A stretch of 30,000 nt of DNA from Prorocentrum cordatum (lineage: Eukaryota; Sar; Dinophyceae; Prorocentrales; Prorocentraceae). A program made the position numbers and the translations under genes. Numbering within the stretch: position 1 is the first letter of the stretch; each line of letters begins with the position of its first letter. The stretch covers positions 233,639-263,638 of the forward strand of contig CAUYUJ010015291.1 of assembly GCA_963575745.1 (NCBI GenBank). The letters run 5' to 3'. Shown here one piece after another: positions 9,405 to 17,025 of the stretch. Below the pieces are notes generated by a model, which saw only the letters and a program-made list of their open reading frames with translations, searched no databases and was not told the origin of the DNA.

Positions 9405-9432
9405 GAAGTCGTCGACGATGGTCGACGACTTC
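9405..9432. repeat. Inverted repeat, 12-bp perfect arms
   Basis: GAAGTCGTCGAC, a 4-base loop GATG, then the exact complement GTCGACGACTTC. It lies in the codons for the STIVDDF strand of the endonuclease remnant, so it may be fortuitous. Confidence 0.85.
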
Positions 9433-9464
9433 TTCATTTCACAGGTAGGGGGCATTAGGGGCCA

Positions 9465-9945
9465 GTATCTTGAGGTCCGCTCTGAGCGGAATGTTTGGCT
9501 CGATCAATGTGTTAGCCGAGAAATTGAACTCCCCAGCAATGATGAGCGGCTGTCTCTGCGGCATCCTGAATCGTTGCTACCCCGGCGAAGAGCTCTAGGT
9601 AGCATTTGGCGAGGCCCGCTCCGTCGGCCAGCTAGATAGAGGCGAGCGAGCGCCAGGGGGCGATGTCCTGGGAGCTCCTGTGAAACTGCGGTGCTACGCG
9701 ATTCCTCCTCGCCTGCAGGCGTTGGCAGCCGTGAAACTCCGAAGCCGTGCCCATCGCGAATCGAAATCCCACTACCTTGTACGGGGTAGCCCTTTTCGCC
9801 GAGCACGGCAGGAGAAAGAATGGCTAGCCAGTCTTTAAACTCGCACCTCTTGGCAGCAGATGATGTCCACCACCTCGACTGCCTTCGACTTCAGAAAAGT
9901 TATGATAGATCTCCAGCCGCTCCCGTTGATAGTGGCGAACCTGAC
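9465..9945 (-). pseudogene. LINE APE-type endonuclease, N-terminal and central part
   Basis: Two diagnostic strings are readable. Near 9945-9850 the minus strand encodes ATINGSGWRSIITFLKSKAV then DIICCQEVR. This is the N-terminal Asn strand and the Q-E strand of the endonuclease/exonuclease/phosphatase fold, and the Glu is the metal ligand. Near 9545-9510 it encodes PLIIAGEFNFSANTL, the GDFN box with Asp replaced by Glu, which should impair catalysis. Between them the frame is broken. The domain would nick target DNA to prime reverse transcription. It continues into the 8289-9455 frame. Confidence 0.7.
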
Positions 9946-10740
9946 CGCGTTGCCCACGCGGCCCATCCTCCGTCCTGCCTCTGCCCTTCTTGCCAGGGCA
10001 GAGATCCTTCGCGTTCTTCTGGAGCTGCTCCACTGCCGCGAGCTGCTGCGGGGAGGCCACCACTTTCGTGCCGCGAAGGTTGAGCACCTGGTTGACTGCT
10101 CCCCCCGCGCGTTTGATGCCCTGGGCGCGCTTTTTCCTCGTCGGCCTCCTCCTCCATGGGGACTGTCTCGAGCGCGGGCTCCATTGGGGCCAAGGCGCCG
10201 TCTCCGCTGAGAGGAGACTCTTCGCCTCCTCGGCCCCCGCTATCGGCTCCAGGGCGGCGCCCTAGCCTGCCGACGCCCCCGCGGCAGCCTCGCCTTCTAT
10301 AGGAGACACCTGGGGGTTGCTGGGACGTCGGCGCCGCTGCCTGCGCCTTCTGCCACTCGTCGTGCAGCTGGGAGGATAGCTGCCTGATGGCCTCCGGCAC
10401 GGTGGGTGGCGGGGCCAGTCTTGGTGGGAATTGGCTCTTGATGCGCGACTCCAGCGACGGGGTGGCGGTACTGGCGTGCTCCTTGAGAGCCTGCTCCGTC
10501 GCCATCTAGTGCTGGACTTCTAGCTGCTTGGTCTCCGAGACTGGGTCTGAGACGAGCCTGTGCTGCTTCCCATACTCGTTGGCCAACTTGGCCATCGCTC
10601 CGACTTCATTTTCGCAATCTGCCTAGGCGTTGGCCAGCTTCTTCTTGCAAGCCTCGAGCTGGTCGTGCAATGATTTGCGCTGCTGGTCCCAGGCTTAGCA
10701 GCGCTTAGTGTGGACGCTTTAACTGCTTTCAACTCTTGTA
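9946..10740 (-). pseudogene. LINE N-terminal low-complexity and coiled-coil-like region
   Basis: One minus frame reads LHDQLEACKKKLANA, TAG, ADCENEVGAMAKLANEYGKQ, LVSDPVSETKQLEVQH, TAG, MATEQALKEHASTATPSLES (about 10690-10450). Both TAGs occupy places where Gln (CAG) would continue the helix, so simple C-to-T changes can explain them. The ATG at 10505 opens 201 codons, first helical (VPEAIRQLSSQLHDEWQKAQ) and then proline/glycine-rich acidic sequence (VPMEEEADEEKARP). No enzyme motif. It precedes the endonuclease in the LINE. Confidence 0.5.
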
Positions 10741-10983
10741 CGGCCTGAAGTTAGTGCCGTCCTGATGTGCCTTCCATCTTTTTCCATGACTGGACCGCCG
10801 CCGTACACACAGCAACAGGGTCCCGCTCCGTCTCATCAGGGCTCCTTCCGCTCCTCGATGGCCTTTCGACGTTGGGCTGCTCGAGGGTCTGCGCCAGCTG
10901 TTGGGAGTGGTGCCATTGCCTCCGTCGCGCACTTGTGGCCTGGAGGTCGTTGTGTCGGCTGGGTCCGATCGACAACCGAAGAA

Positions 10984-11075
10984 GGCATGGCCACACGCAC
11001 CACAGAACTTGAATTGATTGTCAACTCACGTCCACCCTTTGCACTTGCAGCTCTGGCAACACAGGTACTTGCGCT
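10984..11075 (-). pseudogene. LINE N-terminal zinc ribbon
   Basis: On the minus strand one frame reads RKYLCCQSCKCKGWT, stop, VDNQFKFCGACGHAF. The CxxC (plus extra Cys), Trp, FCxxCGxxF pattern is that of a small zinc ribbon or RanBP2-like knuckle. Dinoflagellate LINE proteins commonly start with such a module, probably binding RNA or DNA. A TGA interrupts it, and another TGA lies just upstream, so it is broken. It fixes the 5' end of the element close to the (GGA)n array at 11255. Confidence 0.6.
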
Positions 11076-11246
11076 GTGGGGGCTGGTCTCAACTGCGACT
11101 CTGGGCCCTGCGGCCTCGCATGAATGGAATGCTGGGTGGATGGCGCATGGCTGGCGCGCGAACGAGAAAAAGCCATGCGGGTACCCCCAAAGGCGCTGTG
11201 CTCAGAGGTGGGGTCGCCGCCACGACCTCCCTGGATCCAGAAAGGA

Positions 11247-11254
11247 TTGAGCCA
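11247..11254 (-). other. Possible relic of the spliced leader 3' end
   Basis: The minus strand reads TGGCTCAA exactly at the junction between (TCC)n and the 5' end of the LINE. DinoSL ends TTTTGGCTCAAG, so eight bases match at the position where the other LINE carries a full leader. The final G is T. Short, so only suggestive. Confidence 0.35.
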
Positions 11255-11360
11255 GGAGGAGGAGGAGGAGGAGGAGGAGGAGGAGGAGGAGTGGGGGGAG
11301 GATGAGGGGGGGAGGAGGAGGAGGAGGAGGAGGAGGAGGAGGAGGAGGAGGAGGAGGAGG
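11255..11360. repeat. (GGA)n array, 5' flank of the minus-strand LINE
   Basis: About 105 bp of GGA with a TGGGGGGAGGATGAGG interruption near 11290-11308. Same motif and strand as the array at 4869-5338 on the other side of the LINE. Confidence 0.95.
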
Positions 11361-11640
11361 ATCGGGCCGCACGAATTGAGAGGTAGAGTCACGTAGGTAT
11401 GTTTTGATTCCCAGATCCAATCTGCTCTAGGCGCCTTCCTACTTAAGAGTCGAGCGGTTTTCCTTCTCCCCTCGTCATCCGGGGGCGGGCGGAAGGCCAA
11501 TCTACTTCCTACTTCATGCTTCTCTACCCATTTTTTCCGACCGACGGGGTATGCTTGTGCAGCATTCTCTTCTTCTGCGTCCGCGCCTGCGAGAGGCTCG
11601 GAGGGTACCAAGTATACACCTGCACCCAGCCTGGGCCAGG
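11361..11640. other. Unassigned DNA
   Basis: No motif-bearing ORF, RNA gene or clear repeat was recognised here. Confidence 0.4.
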
Positions 11641-11865
11641 GGGGCGTGTATCCCGAGACTCAGACCTCCTCGCGTCGTGACCAAAGATCACGAAGGGCAG
11701 TTCTCTTTTCTGTTGCTGTGTTCTGCCACTGGGGGCCCTCGCCAGGCCCTGGGCATCGTCCAATGACTCGGGATGGGAAGCCGGTGCCATGGAGTGGGTC
11801 GAGACCTCGGGTGGTCCACATTGCGAACAAGTCATGACGTCGGGGGTTTGCGGATCCGACGCTGC
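11640..11865. repeat. Dispersed repeat D, copy 1
   Basis: Shares blocks with 25040-25215 and 25535-25690: AGACCTCCTCGCGTCGTGA, GGGGGCCCTCGCCAGGCCC, GATGGGAAGCCGGT, AGTGGGTCGAGACCTC and TCATGACGTC, in the same order. Non-coding. Family unknown. Confidence 0.6.
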
Positions 11866-11944
11866 GAACAAAAGCTACAGCATTGTGATACATCAAGACT
11901 CTGTTTTAACTCACGATTGTGCTTTATGCAAAAACACATGCTTG

Positions 11945-12075
11945 ATAAATCACGACCAGAGCCCTAGACCCAATCTTTCTGCAGCAGTTCTCGAGCCAGA
12001 TCGGCACATGGGATGGTCGCAGGGCCCGAGCCCCTCCGAAAACGCCTGGCGTGAGAAAGCGTCGCAGCGCACGCA
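11945..12075. repeat. Dispersed repeat C, copy 1
   Basis: TCACGACCAGAGCCC, CCAATCTTTCTGC, TCTCGAGCC and AAAACGCCTGG occur in the same order and spacing as at 19843-19975. Part of the block also occurs at 27275-27395 (CCCATCTTTCTGCGGC, GAACGCCCGG). Confidence 0.6.
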
Positions 12076-12225
12076 GCTCCGATCACGCCTGCGCCGGTCT
12101 TCGGCCAGTTTGGTTGAAAGGGGTTTTGCTCTGAGGCCACGTTTGGCCCGACCAGCTCTCCTGGCACCTCTGGGCTTGCCGTCTCGCCTCCCCCTCCGCT
12201 GATCGATGGACGAAAAAACGGCATC

Positions 12226-12380
12226 AATGTAAACTTTCGGAGGCCCGCGCGGATTTCTTGGATCTGCGTTGGGCCTCCCTGGCGGCGCCTCTGGTGCCGC
12301 CCCTGGCGCGCTCCGCTCGCCAGAGACAGGGGTCCAGCGCGAATCGAAGAAATTCGCGCGGACCGTCGAACGTTTATGTT
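12226..12380. mobile_element. Foldback element FB2, copy 3
   Basis: Left arm: TGTAAACTTTCGGAGG, CCGCGCGGATTTCTTGGAT, TGCGTTGGGCCTCCCTGGCG. The right arm (about 12320-12380) is its reverse complement at about three bases in four, ending CGAACGTTTATGT. The ~20-bp centre is unpaired. No ORF. The same arms recur at 858 and 25764, so this is a dispersed hairpin family. Confidence 0.7.
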
Positions 12381-12707
12381 TATGTTGTTTTGTGGCTCCT
12401 CTAGCTAATGCGGGCTCGGAGCACTGCCTGGCCTTGCAGTCAGTGGCGCCACTCTCGCGCAGATATCGAGGCAGCGTCTTGTGCAAGAGCCTTGGGGCGC
12501 GTGGGCGGGGCTTCCGCCTCATCACACTTGGCCGTCTGGATACTGTCGTTGTGTTGGTCTTCCATATGTGTCTCCCAGGCCAGAGTTCTCTGCACGAGTT
12601 TGCCTACTGCAGGTCAGGTTCTGTGACGTTCTGGGCTTTCTTGGCGTCTATCTAATGCGCACCGCGATTGTACATAGCCGTTGCGTCGAACTCTGGTGGT
12701 CGCGCTC
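12381..12707. other. Unassigned DNA before the pyrimidine array
   Basis: An open frame crosses this stretch, but its composition resembles neighbouring non-coding DNA and it carries no motif. Nothing else recognised. Confidence 0.4.
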
Positions 12708-13135
<428 letters not shown>

Positions 13136-13883
13136 TCAAGACGACTTCTTCCTGGCGCCGCTCGGCGCCGCAGCTGCTCGACGGCATCACGGACTGCTTG
13201 ACAGCCTCTGAGCGGGACGCTGCCCGGGATGAGTGGCGAGGAGCGCCGACGTGGTGGCGTGGGCCACCCGTGGCCCTTCTCCACGCTTCGGCTGCTGCTG
13301 AAGCTGCCTGGCTGGGGACGGCCAAAGGGCTCCCTGGCCTCCAGGCCTCACTCACCTCCCCCCTCGCCTCCTTCCTGTCCTTCTCCTGGGGCCCATTCAT
13401 CGGCTGTCGGGTGCGCAAAATGGTTCCCCTGTCACCCCCGAAGGTCTTTCCATTTTCTCCTGGGGCCGCACTTGTACAGTGCTCAAGCGTGCGCCGCCCT
13501 CGTGGCGCGCTGCAGCCATGCGGACCTGGACGGGTGGGTGCGTTACCAGCACCCGTGTGGGCCTCAATGGAGGGGGCTGTCTCTGTGGATGCACCGGCGC
13601 AGGATGTCGTGACTCCTTGAAGCACTATTTTGCGGGGTGTCAGCCATACCATTCAGCTCTCAGGCGAGCTCTTGGCCGTCCTCTTTTGGAGGACCCGTGG
13701 ATTCGCCCTGGCCTTCCCGGGGAAACCGTGGAGTCGCTGAGGGAAGTAGTGGTTTTGTATCACTTCCATCGCCTGGCACGCGTGGCCCTCCAGAAAGGCA
13801 AGGACTTCACATGCATTGCCGTTGCAATTGATGTTGTGCGCGGCGCTCGACTAACCTCTGAGCTCAGTTTGCCGCTGCCGTAG
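13136..13883 (+). pseudogene. 5'-truncated LINE fragment (C-terminus of ORF2)
   Basis: The end of this block, in the frame running to TAG at 13881-13883, encodes TGGCVTSTRV, CLCGCTGAGCRDSLKHYFAGC and LREVVVLYHFHRLARVA. The cysteine knuckle C-x3-C-x10-H-x4-C with HYF aligns with CRFGCRAAGGDHVQHYFDC in the full LINE 5 kb downstream, and the TS-x-R before it aligns as well. The block therefore holds the 3' end of another LINE ORF2 of related type. Between 13136 and 13480 coding-like sequence lies in other frames, so at least one frameshift is present. It is cut off on the left by (CAT)n, and about 54 bp of 3' UTR precede the next (CAT)n. Confidence 0.65.
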
Positions 13884-13937
13884 CCGGGATCAGTCGAACT
13901 CTCTTCATTGATGTTGGGCTTCCCCCTCCTCCTCCGC

Positions 13938-13999
13938 AGCAGCATCATCATCACCATCACCGTCACCATCAGCACCATCGTCGTCGTCATCAGCAGCAA

Positions 14000-14086
<87 letters not shown>
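13938..14086. repeat. (CAT)n array between two LINE copies
   Basis: CAT/ATC triplets with CACCAT, CGT and CAGCAG variants at the left become a pure run at about 14000-14086. The right end touches the spliced leader of the full LINE with no intervening base. Confidence 0.95.
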
Positions 14087-14088
<2 letters not shown>

Positions 14089-14137
14089 GTAGCCATTTTG
14101 GCTCAAGCCATTTTGGCTCAAGCCATTTTGGCTCAAG
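14086..14137 (+). other. Dinoflagellate spliced leader with two relict leaders in tandem
   Basis: T, CCGTAG and CCATTTTGGCTCAAG at 14086-14107 together are the complete 22-nt DinoSL. The 15-nt part CCATTTTGGCTCAAG is repeated exactly at 14108-14122 and 14123-14137. Known biology: DinoSL is added to nuclear mRNAs by trans-splicing, and retroposed cDNAs keep it; later rounds splice at the AG of CCGTAG, leaving 15-nt relicts. No GT donor follows, so this is not an SL RNA gene. It marks the exact 5' end of a reinserted transcript after at least three trans-splicing rounds. Confidence 0.95.
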
Positions 14138-14334
14138 CCGACGGGGAGCTCGAGCTGCTTTGGGAGGCACAGGGCCTTCCCGATTGCTTCCAAAGACTCC
14201 CGACCAGGGACCCTTCAGTGGGTGGGAGTCATCTCTCTAGCCAATTTTGGCAGCTGCGGCAGGGTGTGCGCGGTGGAGGTGCTTTTATTAGCCCTGTCAG
14301 ATCCAACTTTCTAGTAGGTGATCTGGCAGCCGCG
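14138..14334 (+). other. LINE 5' UTR
   Basis: The 197 bases between the last relict leader and the first good ATG. The ORF1 frame stays open through it but contains no ATG, so it is most simply untranslated. No internal promoter motif was identified. Confidence 0.6.
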
Positions 14335-15330
14335 ATGGCCGCCACTCTCTCCATGGACCAGAAAATGGATCAGTTGTTGGCGTCGATGTCCACCGTCGTA
14401 GCCACCGTCAACGCCCACGACGCAAAGTTCGCCAGCCTCGCCAAAGACATGGAGAGCATGAAGACCGACATGCGCAAGGAGGTGGACACCAAGTTCGAGC
14501 TCATGCAAAACCAGATCACCGCCCTGCAGCAGCGCAACGTCCACAACACAGGCGGCGAGGCCTCTGACGACATGGTCGACACGTGCCTCACGGTCTCTCT
14601 GCTTAGCGCTCAGACAGACCAGAAGATCAGCGTCATCAATGCCGCATTGGAGGAGCTGAAGACCTCAGTTGCTTCGATTTCTCGTCCACCATCCACGGCA
14701 TCTGGCGGTGCCAGCACTTGGGGGACCGCAACCACTCCCCGTGGAGAGACCGCCGCGCCTGCTGACAGGCGCAAGCTCTGGGTGCGAGGGTTTCCTGTCA
14801 AATTGATGGCCTCCGCTTTCGACAAGCACTACGAATTCCTGAAGACCCTTCTCTCGCCCACCTACCGCGACAGGTGCACCGCTATCACCAAGAGCTGCAA
14901 GTACGCCTACGTCATCATTTTTGAGAACGCCGACGACGCCAAGAATGCACTGTTGCAGCTGCGTGCCATGACACTAGAATGGGGAGATGGCAGTGGCTTT
15001 CGGCATCGTCTTCGAGTTGGCACTGACGAACCCATCGATGTCCGCAAGAAGGGCTGGGTGCTGGGCCAGGTCTGGCAACATATCAAGCAAGTCATGGTTG
15101 ATGCTGGCACTTGGCGACCTGACTCGCAGCTACGCTGCAACAAGTACATGGGCCTCTGCTTCCTGGTCAACGGCGACCTCGTGGACGAGCTCGTCGTGCT
15201 GCAGAACGTCCCCGAGACCGACAACCCGAACGTCGAGCCCAACCGGGGCAACCTGAAGCGCTACGGCTTCACCGACGAGCAAGTCGACAAGCTGCCCGAG
15301 CTGGTCACTGCTGCGCTTCGCCGCGAATAG
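14335..15330 (+). CDS. LINE ORF1 protein: coiled coil plus RRM-like RNA-binding domain
   Basis: 331 residues from ATG at 14335 (GCCGCGATGG, good Kozak context) to TAG at 15328. Residues about 5-70 form a heptad-rich coiled coil (MDQKMDQLLASMSTVV, MKTDMRKEVDTKFEL). A second helical stretch follows around 90-120 (QKISVINAALEELKTSV), then a Ser/Thr/Gly-rich linker. From about 146 to 220 an RRM-like fold is suggested by KLWVRGFP (RNP2-like strand) and YAYVIIFENADDAKNALLQL (RNP1-like strand and helix). The C-terminus (GWVLGQVWQHIKQVMVDAG to LVTAALRRE) resembles the C-terminal domain of L1 ORF1p. By analogy it would trimerise and coat LINE RNA. It is in the same frame as ORF2. Confidence 0.8.
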   Translation: MAATLSMDQKMDQLLASMSTVVATVNAHDAKFASLAKDMESMKTDMRKEVDTKFELMQNQITALQQRNVHNTGGEASDDMVDTCLTVSLLSAQTDQKISVINAALEELKTSVASISRPPSTASGGASTWGTATTPRGETAAPADRRKLWVRGFPVKLMASAFDKHYEFLKTLLSPTYRDRCTAITKSCKYAYVIIFENADDAKNALLQLRAMTLEWGDGSGFRHRLRVGTDEPIDVRKKGWVLGQVWQHIKQVMVDAGTWRPDSQLRCNKYMGLCFLVNGDLVDELVVLQNVPETDNPNVEPNRGNLKRYGFTDEQVDKLPELVTAALRRE

Positions 15331-17025
15331 GGGCGGAGTGAGCCAGTACCTGTGAGCGACAGCGATGATGAATTCGATCCTGAACGATTGCGAGCCCTTC
15401 TGCGAGAACGGGGGGAGGCCACCTCGATTCTGCCCGACTTTCCTCTTCCCGAGAATGCGCCAGCTATTCTTGATCCTTACCTTCCTGTTCCACTTTCTCC
15501 TGGGGGAGGTGATGCTGCTCCTGCTGAGCAGCGGCATCCATTTGTCATCTCTCGCACTGTGGGTCTTGCTTCATGGAATACTCGTGCATTTTTTGGCAGT
15601 GTGTATGGCGCTCCACAGAGACAGCATCGGAAACAGCAGATTGTCAGAAGTCTTGTACACCGCTTTCAAGTAGTATTTTTGCAGGAAACCCACGGGACCC
15701 AAGAAGATCTTTCCTCGCTGGATCGTGACGTGCCAGCTCACACGCACTTTGGCTCGTTTTGCTCTTCTGCGGCGGCGGGAGGCGTTACCATGTCTATTGA
15801 TCCTTCCCTACTCCAGCTCTTTCAGGACATCCACGTTGAAAACATTATCGATGGACGATGCATTGCAGTTACGTTAACAGGCGAGAAAGGCACGTTGCAA
15901 TTGATTAACTTTCACCTCGACCCCACCCTCTCCGACGTTGAGAAGGATCGTGTGATCCGCACTGTTGCTGCTCACGCTCTGCCTGCTGATCAGGCCACTG
16001 TCATCTTGGGAGGCGATTTTAACTTCTTGGAGGAGGGGGAGATGAGGACGTTCACAGACGGAAGGGAACCCACCCCTGAGAGGACTGCTGTTCTGCATAT
16101 GTTTTCTCGGGTTTTCGGACACCTCGCTGAAGTTGCCCAACAAGAGCCCACTCATCGGTCTGGGAGGAGGGAGGACGGTGCGCTTAGCCTTGGACGCTTG
16201 GACAGGTTCTACATATCTTCTGCCACCACCGACATTCTAGATGCGACTCCACGGAGCGGAGTCATAGGTCTTGCTCATGATGTCGCCCAGCCGAGCGACC
16301 ATATTCCTGTCTGGCTTCAGTTTTCGCCTGGCGGCAAAACAACCCCGACGATCCCCTCCTGGATTGCCAAACATCCTGATTTTGGTACTGAAGTTGAGGC
16401 TGCCATTGGTTCGGTTGAAATGCCCAGGGAACCGTTCGAATACCTCCTGTCCGTCAAAGACGCAATGTATGTTGCCAAGGATGCTTTGATGACTCGCATG
16501 TTCTTCCGAGGCCCCCACAACGACGCGCAGAAGTTATCGGTCGACCTTAAGTTTCTTCGGGCTGTTCGGGATGGCAAGTCTTGGGACATTCGGAGGTGTA
16601 TCCAGGCTATTCCTCATCTTAGTCTACATGTTCATGCTGATGAATGTTGTTTTAGAGATTCGGTGTCATTTTATCGTGAAATGGCCGAGCTTCAGCACTC
16701 TCTTCTCCAGCGAGAAATTCGCGAACACGTCGAAGGCGGCGGAGCCCCCGACGACGATCGAGGCCTCAGGTTGCACCAGCTTCTGCGACAGTGGTCTCCC
16801 AAAAGGCGCCGTATTGTTCTGGTTTCCGTCCCCGACCCCACCGGGTGCCCTTCGCCTGACCTGGAGGTCAGTGCTCAGAATCTTGCGTCGCACTGGGGGC
16901 GGGTCCATGCCGCGAAGCCTCAGGACAGGGGATGCCACTTCCAGAAGACACTGTTGAGCAGTGAGATTCAGCAGGTTGCCCCAGGCATCGAGTGGACGCT
17001 CGACCTGCATAGCTTCATAGGTTAG
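15331..17025 (+). CDS. LINE ORF2, first part: APE-type endonuclease
   Basis: An open frame continues directly from the ORF1 TAG, in phase, to another TAG at 17023. Numbered from GTG at 15352, the endonuclease/exonuclease/phosphatase fold shows ASWNTRA (Asn76, nt 15574), VVFLQETHG (Glu112), NFHLD (His188), GGDFNF (Asp222, Asn224, nt 16009), SLGRLDRFYIS and PSDHIPVW (Asp316, His317, nt 16297). All expected catalytic residues are present. It would nick target DNA for target-primed reverse transcription. There is no ATG before residue 147, well inside the domain, so translation must come through the TAG, from a non-AUG codon or by reinitiation. After about residue 325 comes a helical linker leading to RT. 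Confidence 0.85.
   Translation, partial: GRSEPVPVSDSDDEFDPERLRALLRERGEATSILPDFPLPENAPAILDPYLPVPLSPGGGDAAPAEQRHPFVISRTVGLASWNTRAFFGSVYGAPQRQHRKQQIVRSLVHRFQVVFLQETHGTQEDLSSLDRDVPAHTHFGSFCSSAAAGGVTMSIDPSLLQLFQDIHVENIIDGRCIAVTLTGEKGTLQLINFHLDPTLSDVEKDRVIRTVAAHALPADQATVILGGDFNFLEEGEMRTFTDGREPTPERTAVLHMFSRVFGHLAEVAQQEPTHRSGRREDGALSLGRLDRFYISSATTDILDATPRSGVIGLAHDVAQPSDHIPVWLQFSPGGKTTPTIPSWIAKHPDFGTEVEAAIGSVEMPREPFEYLLSVKDAMYVAKDALMTRMFFRGPHNDAQKLSVDLKFLRAVRDGKSWDIRRCIQAIPHLSLHVHADECCFRDSVSFYREMAELQHSLLQREIREHVEGGGAPDDDRGLRLHQLLRQWSPKRRRIVLVSVPDPTGCPSPDLEVSAQNLASHWGRVHAAKPQDRGCHFQKTLLSSEIQQVAPGIEWTLDLHSFIG

Larger units (their letters stand above)
8289..9455 (-). pseudogene. LINE endonuclease C-terminal end and endonuclease-RT linker
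   Basis: The first 60 residues complete the APE-type endonuclease begun in another frame. KSSTIVDDFLAS corresponds to the family's S-x-x-(I/V)-D-x-F strand and PLSPLGPVVV to the final S-x-H-x-P-V strand, where the catalytic His is replaced. The rest (about 320 residues) is the linker seen in large LINE ORFs, with an amphipathic segment (VRAEAALDILDRVLEKESG) and LPNPMRWLN-like helices; no further enzyme motif was recognised. The C-terminus contains a recent 21-bp duplication (8298-8339). Frames change at both ends, so it is not an independent gene. Confidence 0.6.
5339..11254 (-). mobile_element. Decayed LINE (endonuclease - RT - RNase H), minus strand
   Basis: Reading the minus strand from 11254 to 5339, the modules appear in LINE order: zinc ribbon (about 11070-10984), coiled-coil-like linker, APE-type endonuclease (about 9945-9330), linker, reverse transcriptase (about 8250-7086), RNase H (about 6490-6000) and a C-terminal cysteine finger (about 5700-5580). 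Stops and frameshifts break it into at least eight frames. It is bounded by (GGA)n on both sides. About 65 bp separate the last stop (near 5401) from (GGA)n, with no poly(A). The 5' end reads TGGCTCAA at its junction with the array. It differs from the plus-strand LINE at 14 kb in having RNase H and a zinc ribbon. Confidence 0.8.

Noticed and set aside
9405-9432. Regulatory hairpin
   Set aside because: The perfect arms coincide with codons of the conserved endonuclease strand on the minus strand, so a coding origin is simpler.
14086-14137. Spliced-leader RNA gene
   Set aside because: The leader is followed by relict leaders and mRNA-like sequence. There is no GT donor or SL RNA intron, so it is a retroposed transcript end, not a gene.
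15352-15354. GTG as a bacterial-type start for ORF2
   Set aside because: The sequence is eukaryotic. The frame is open straight from the ORF1 stop, so GTG has no special status, though non-AUG initiation cannot be excluded.
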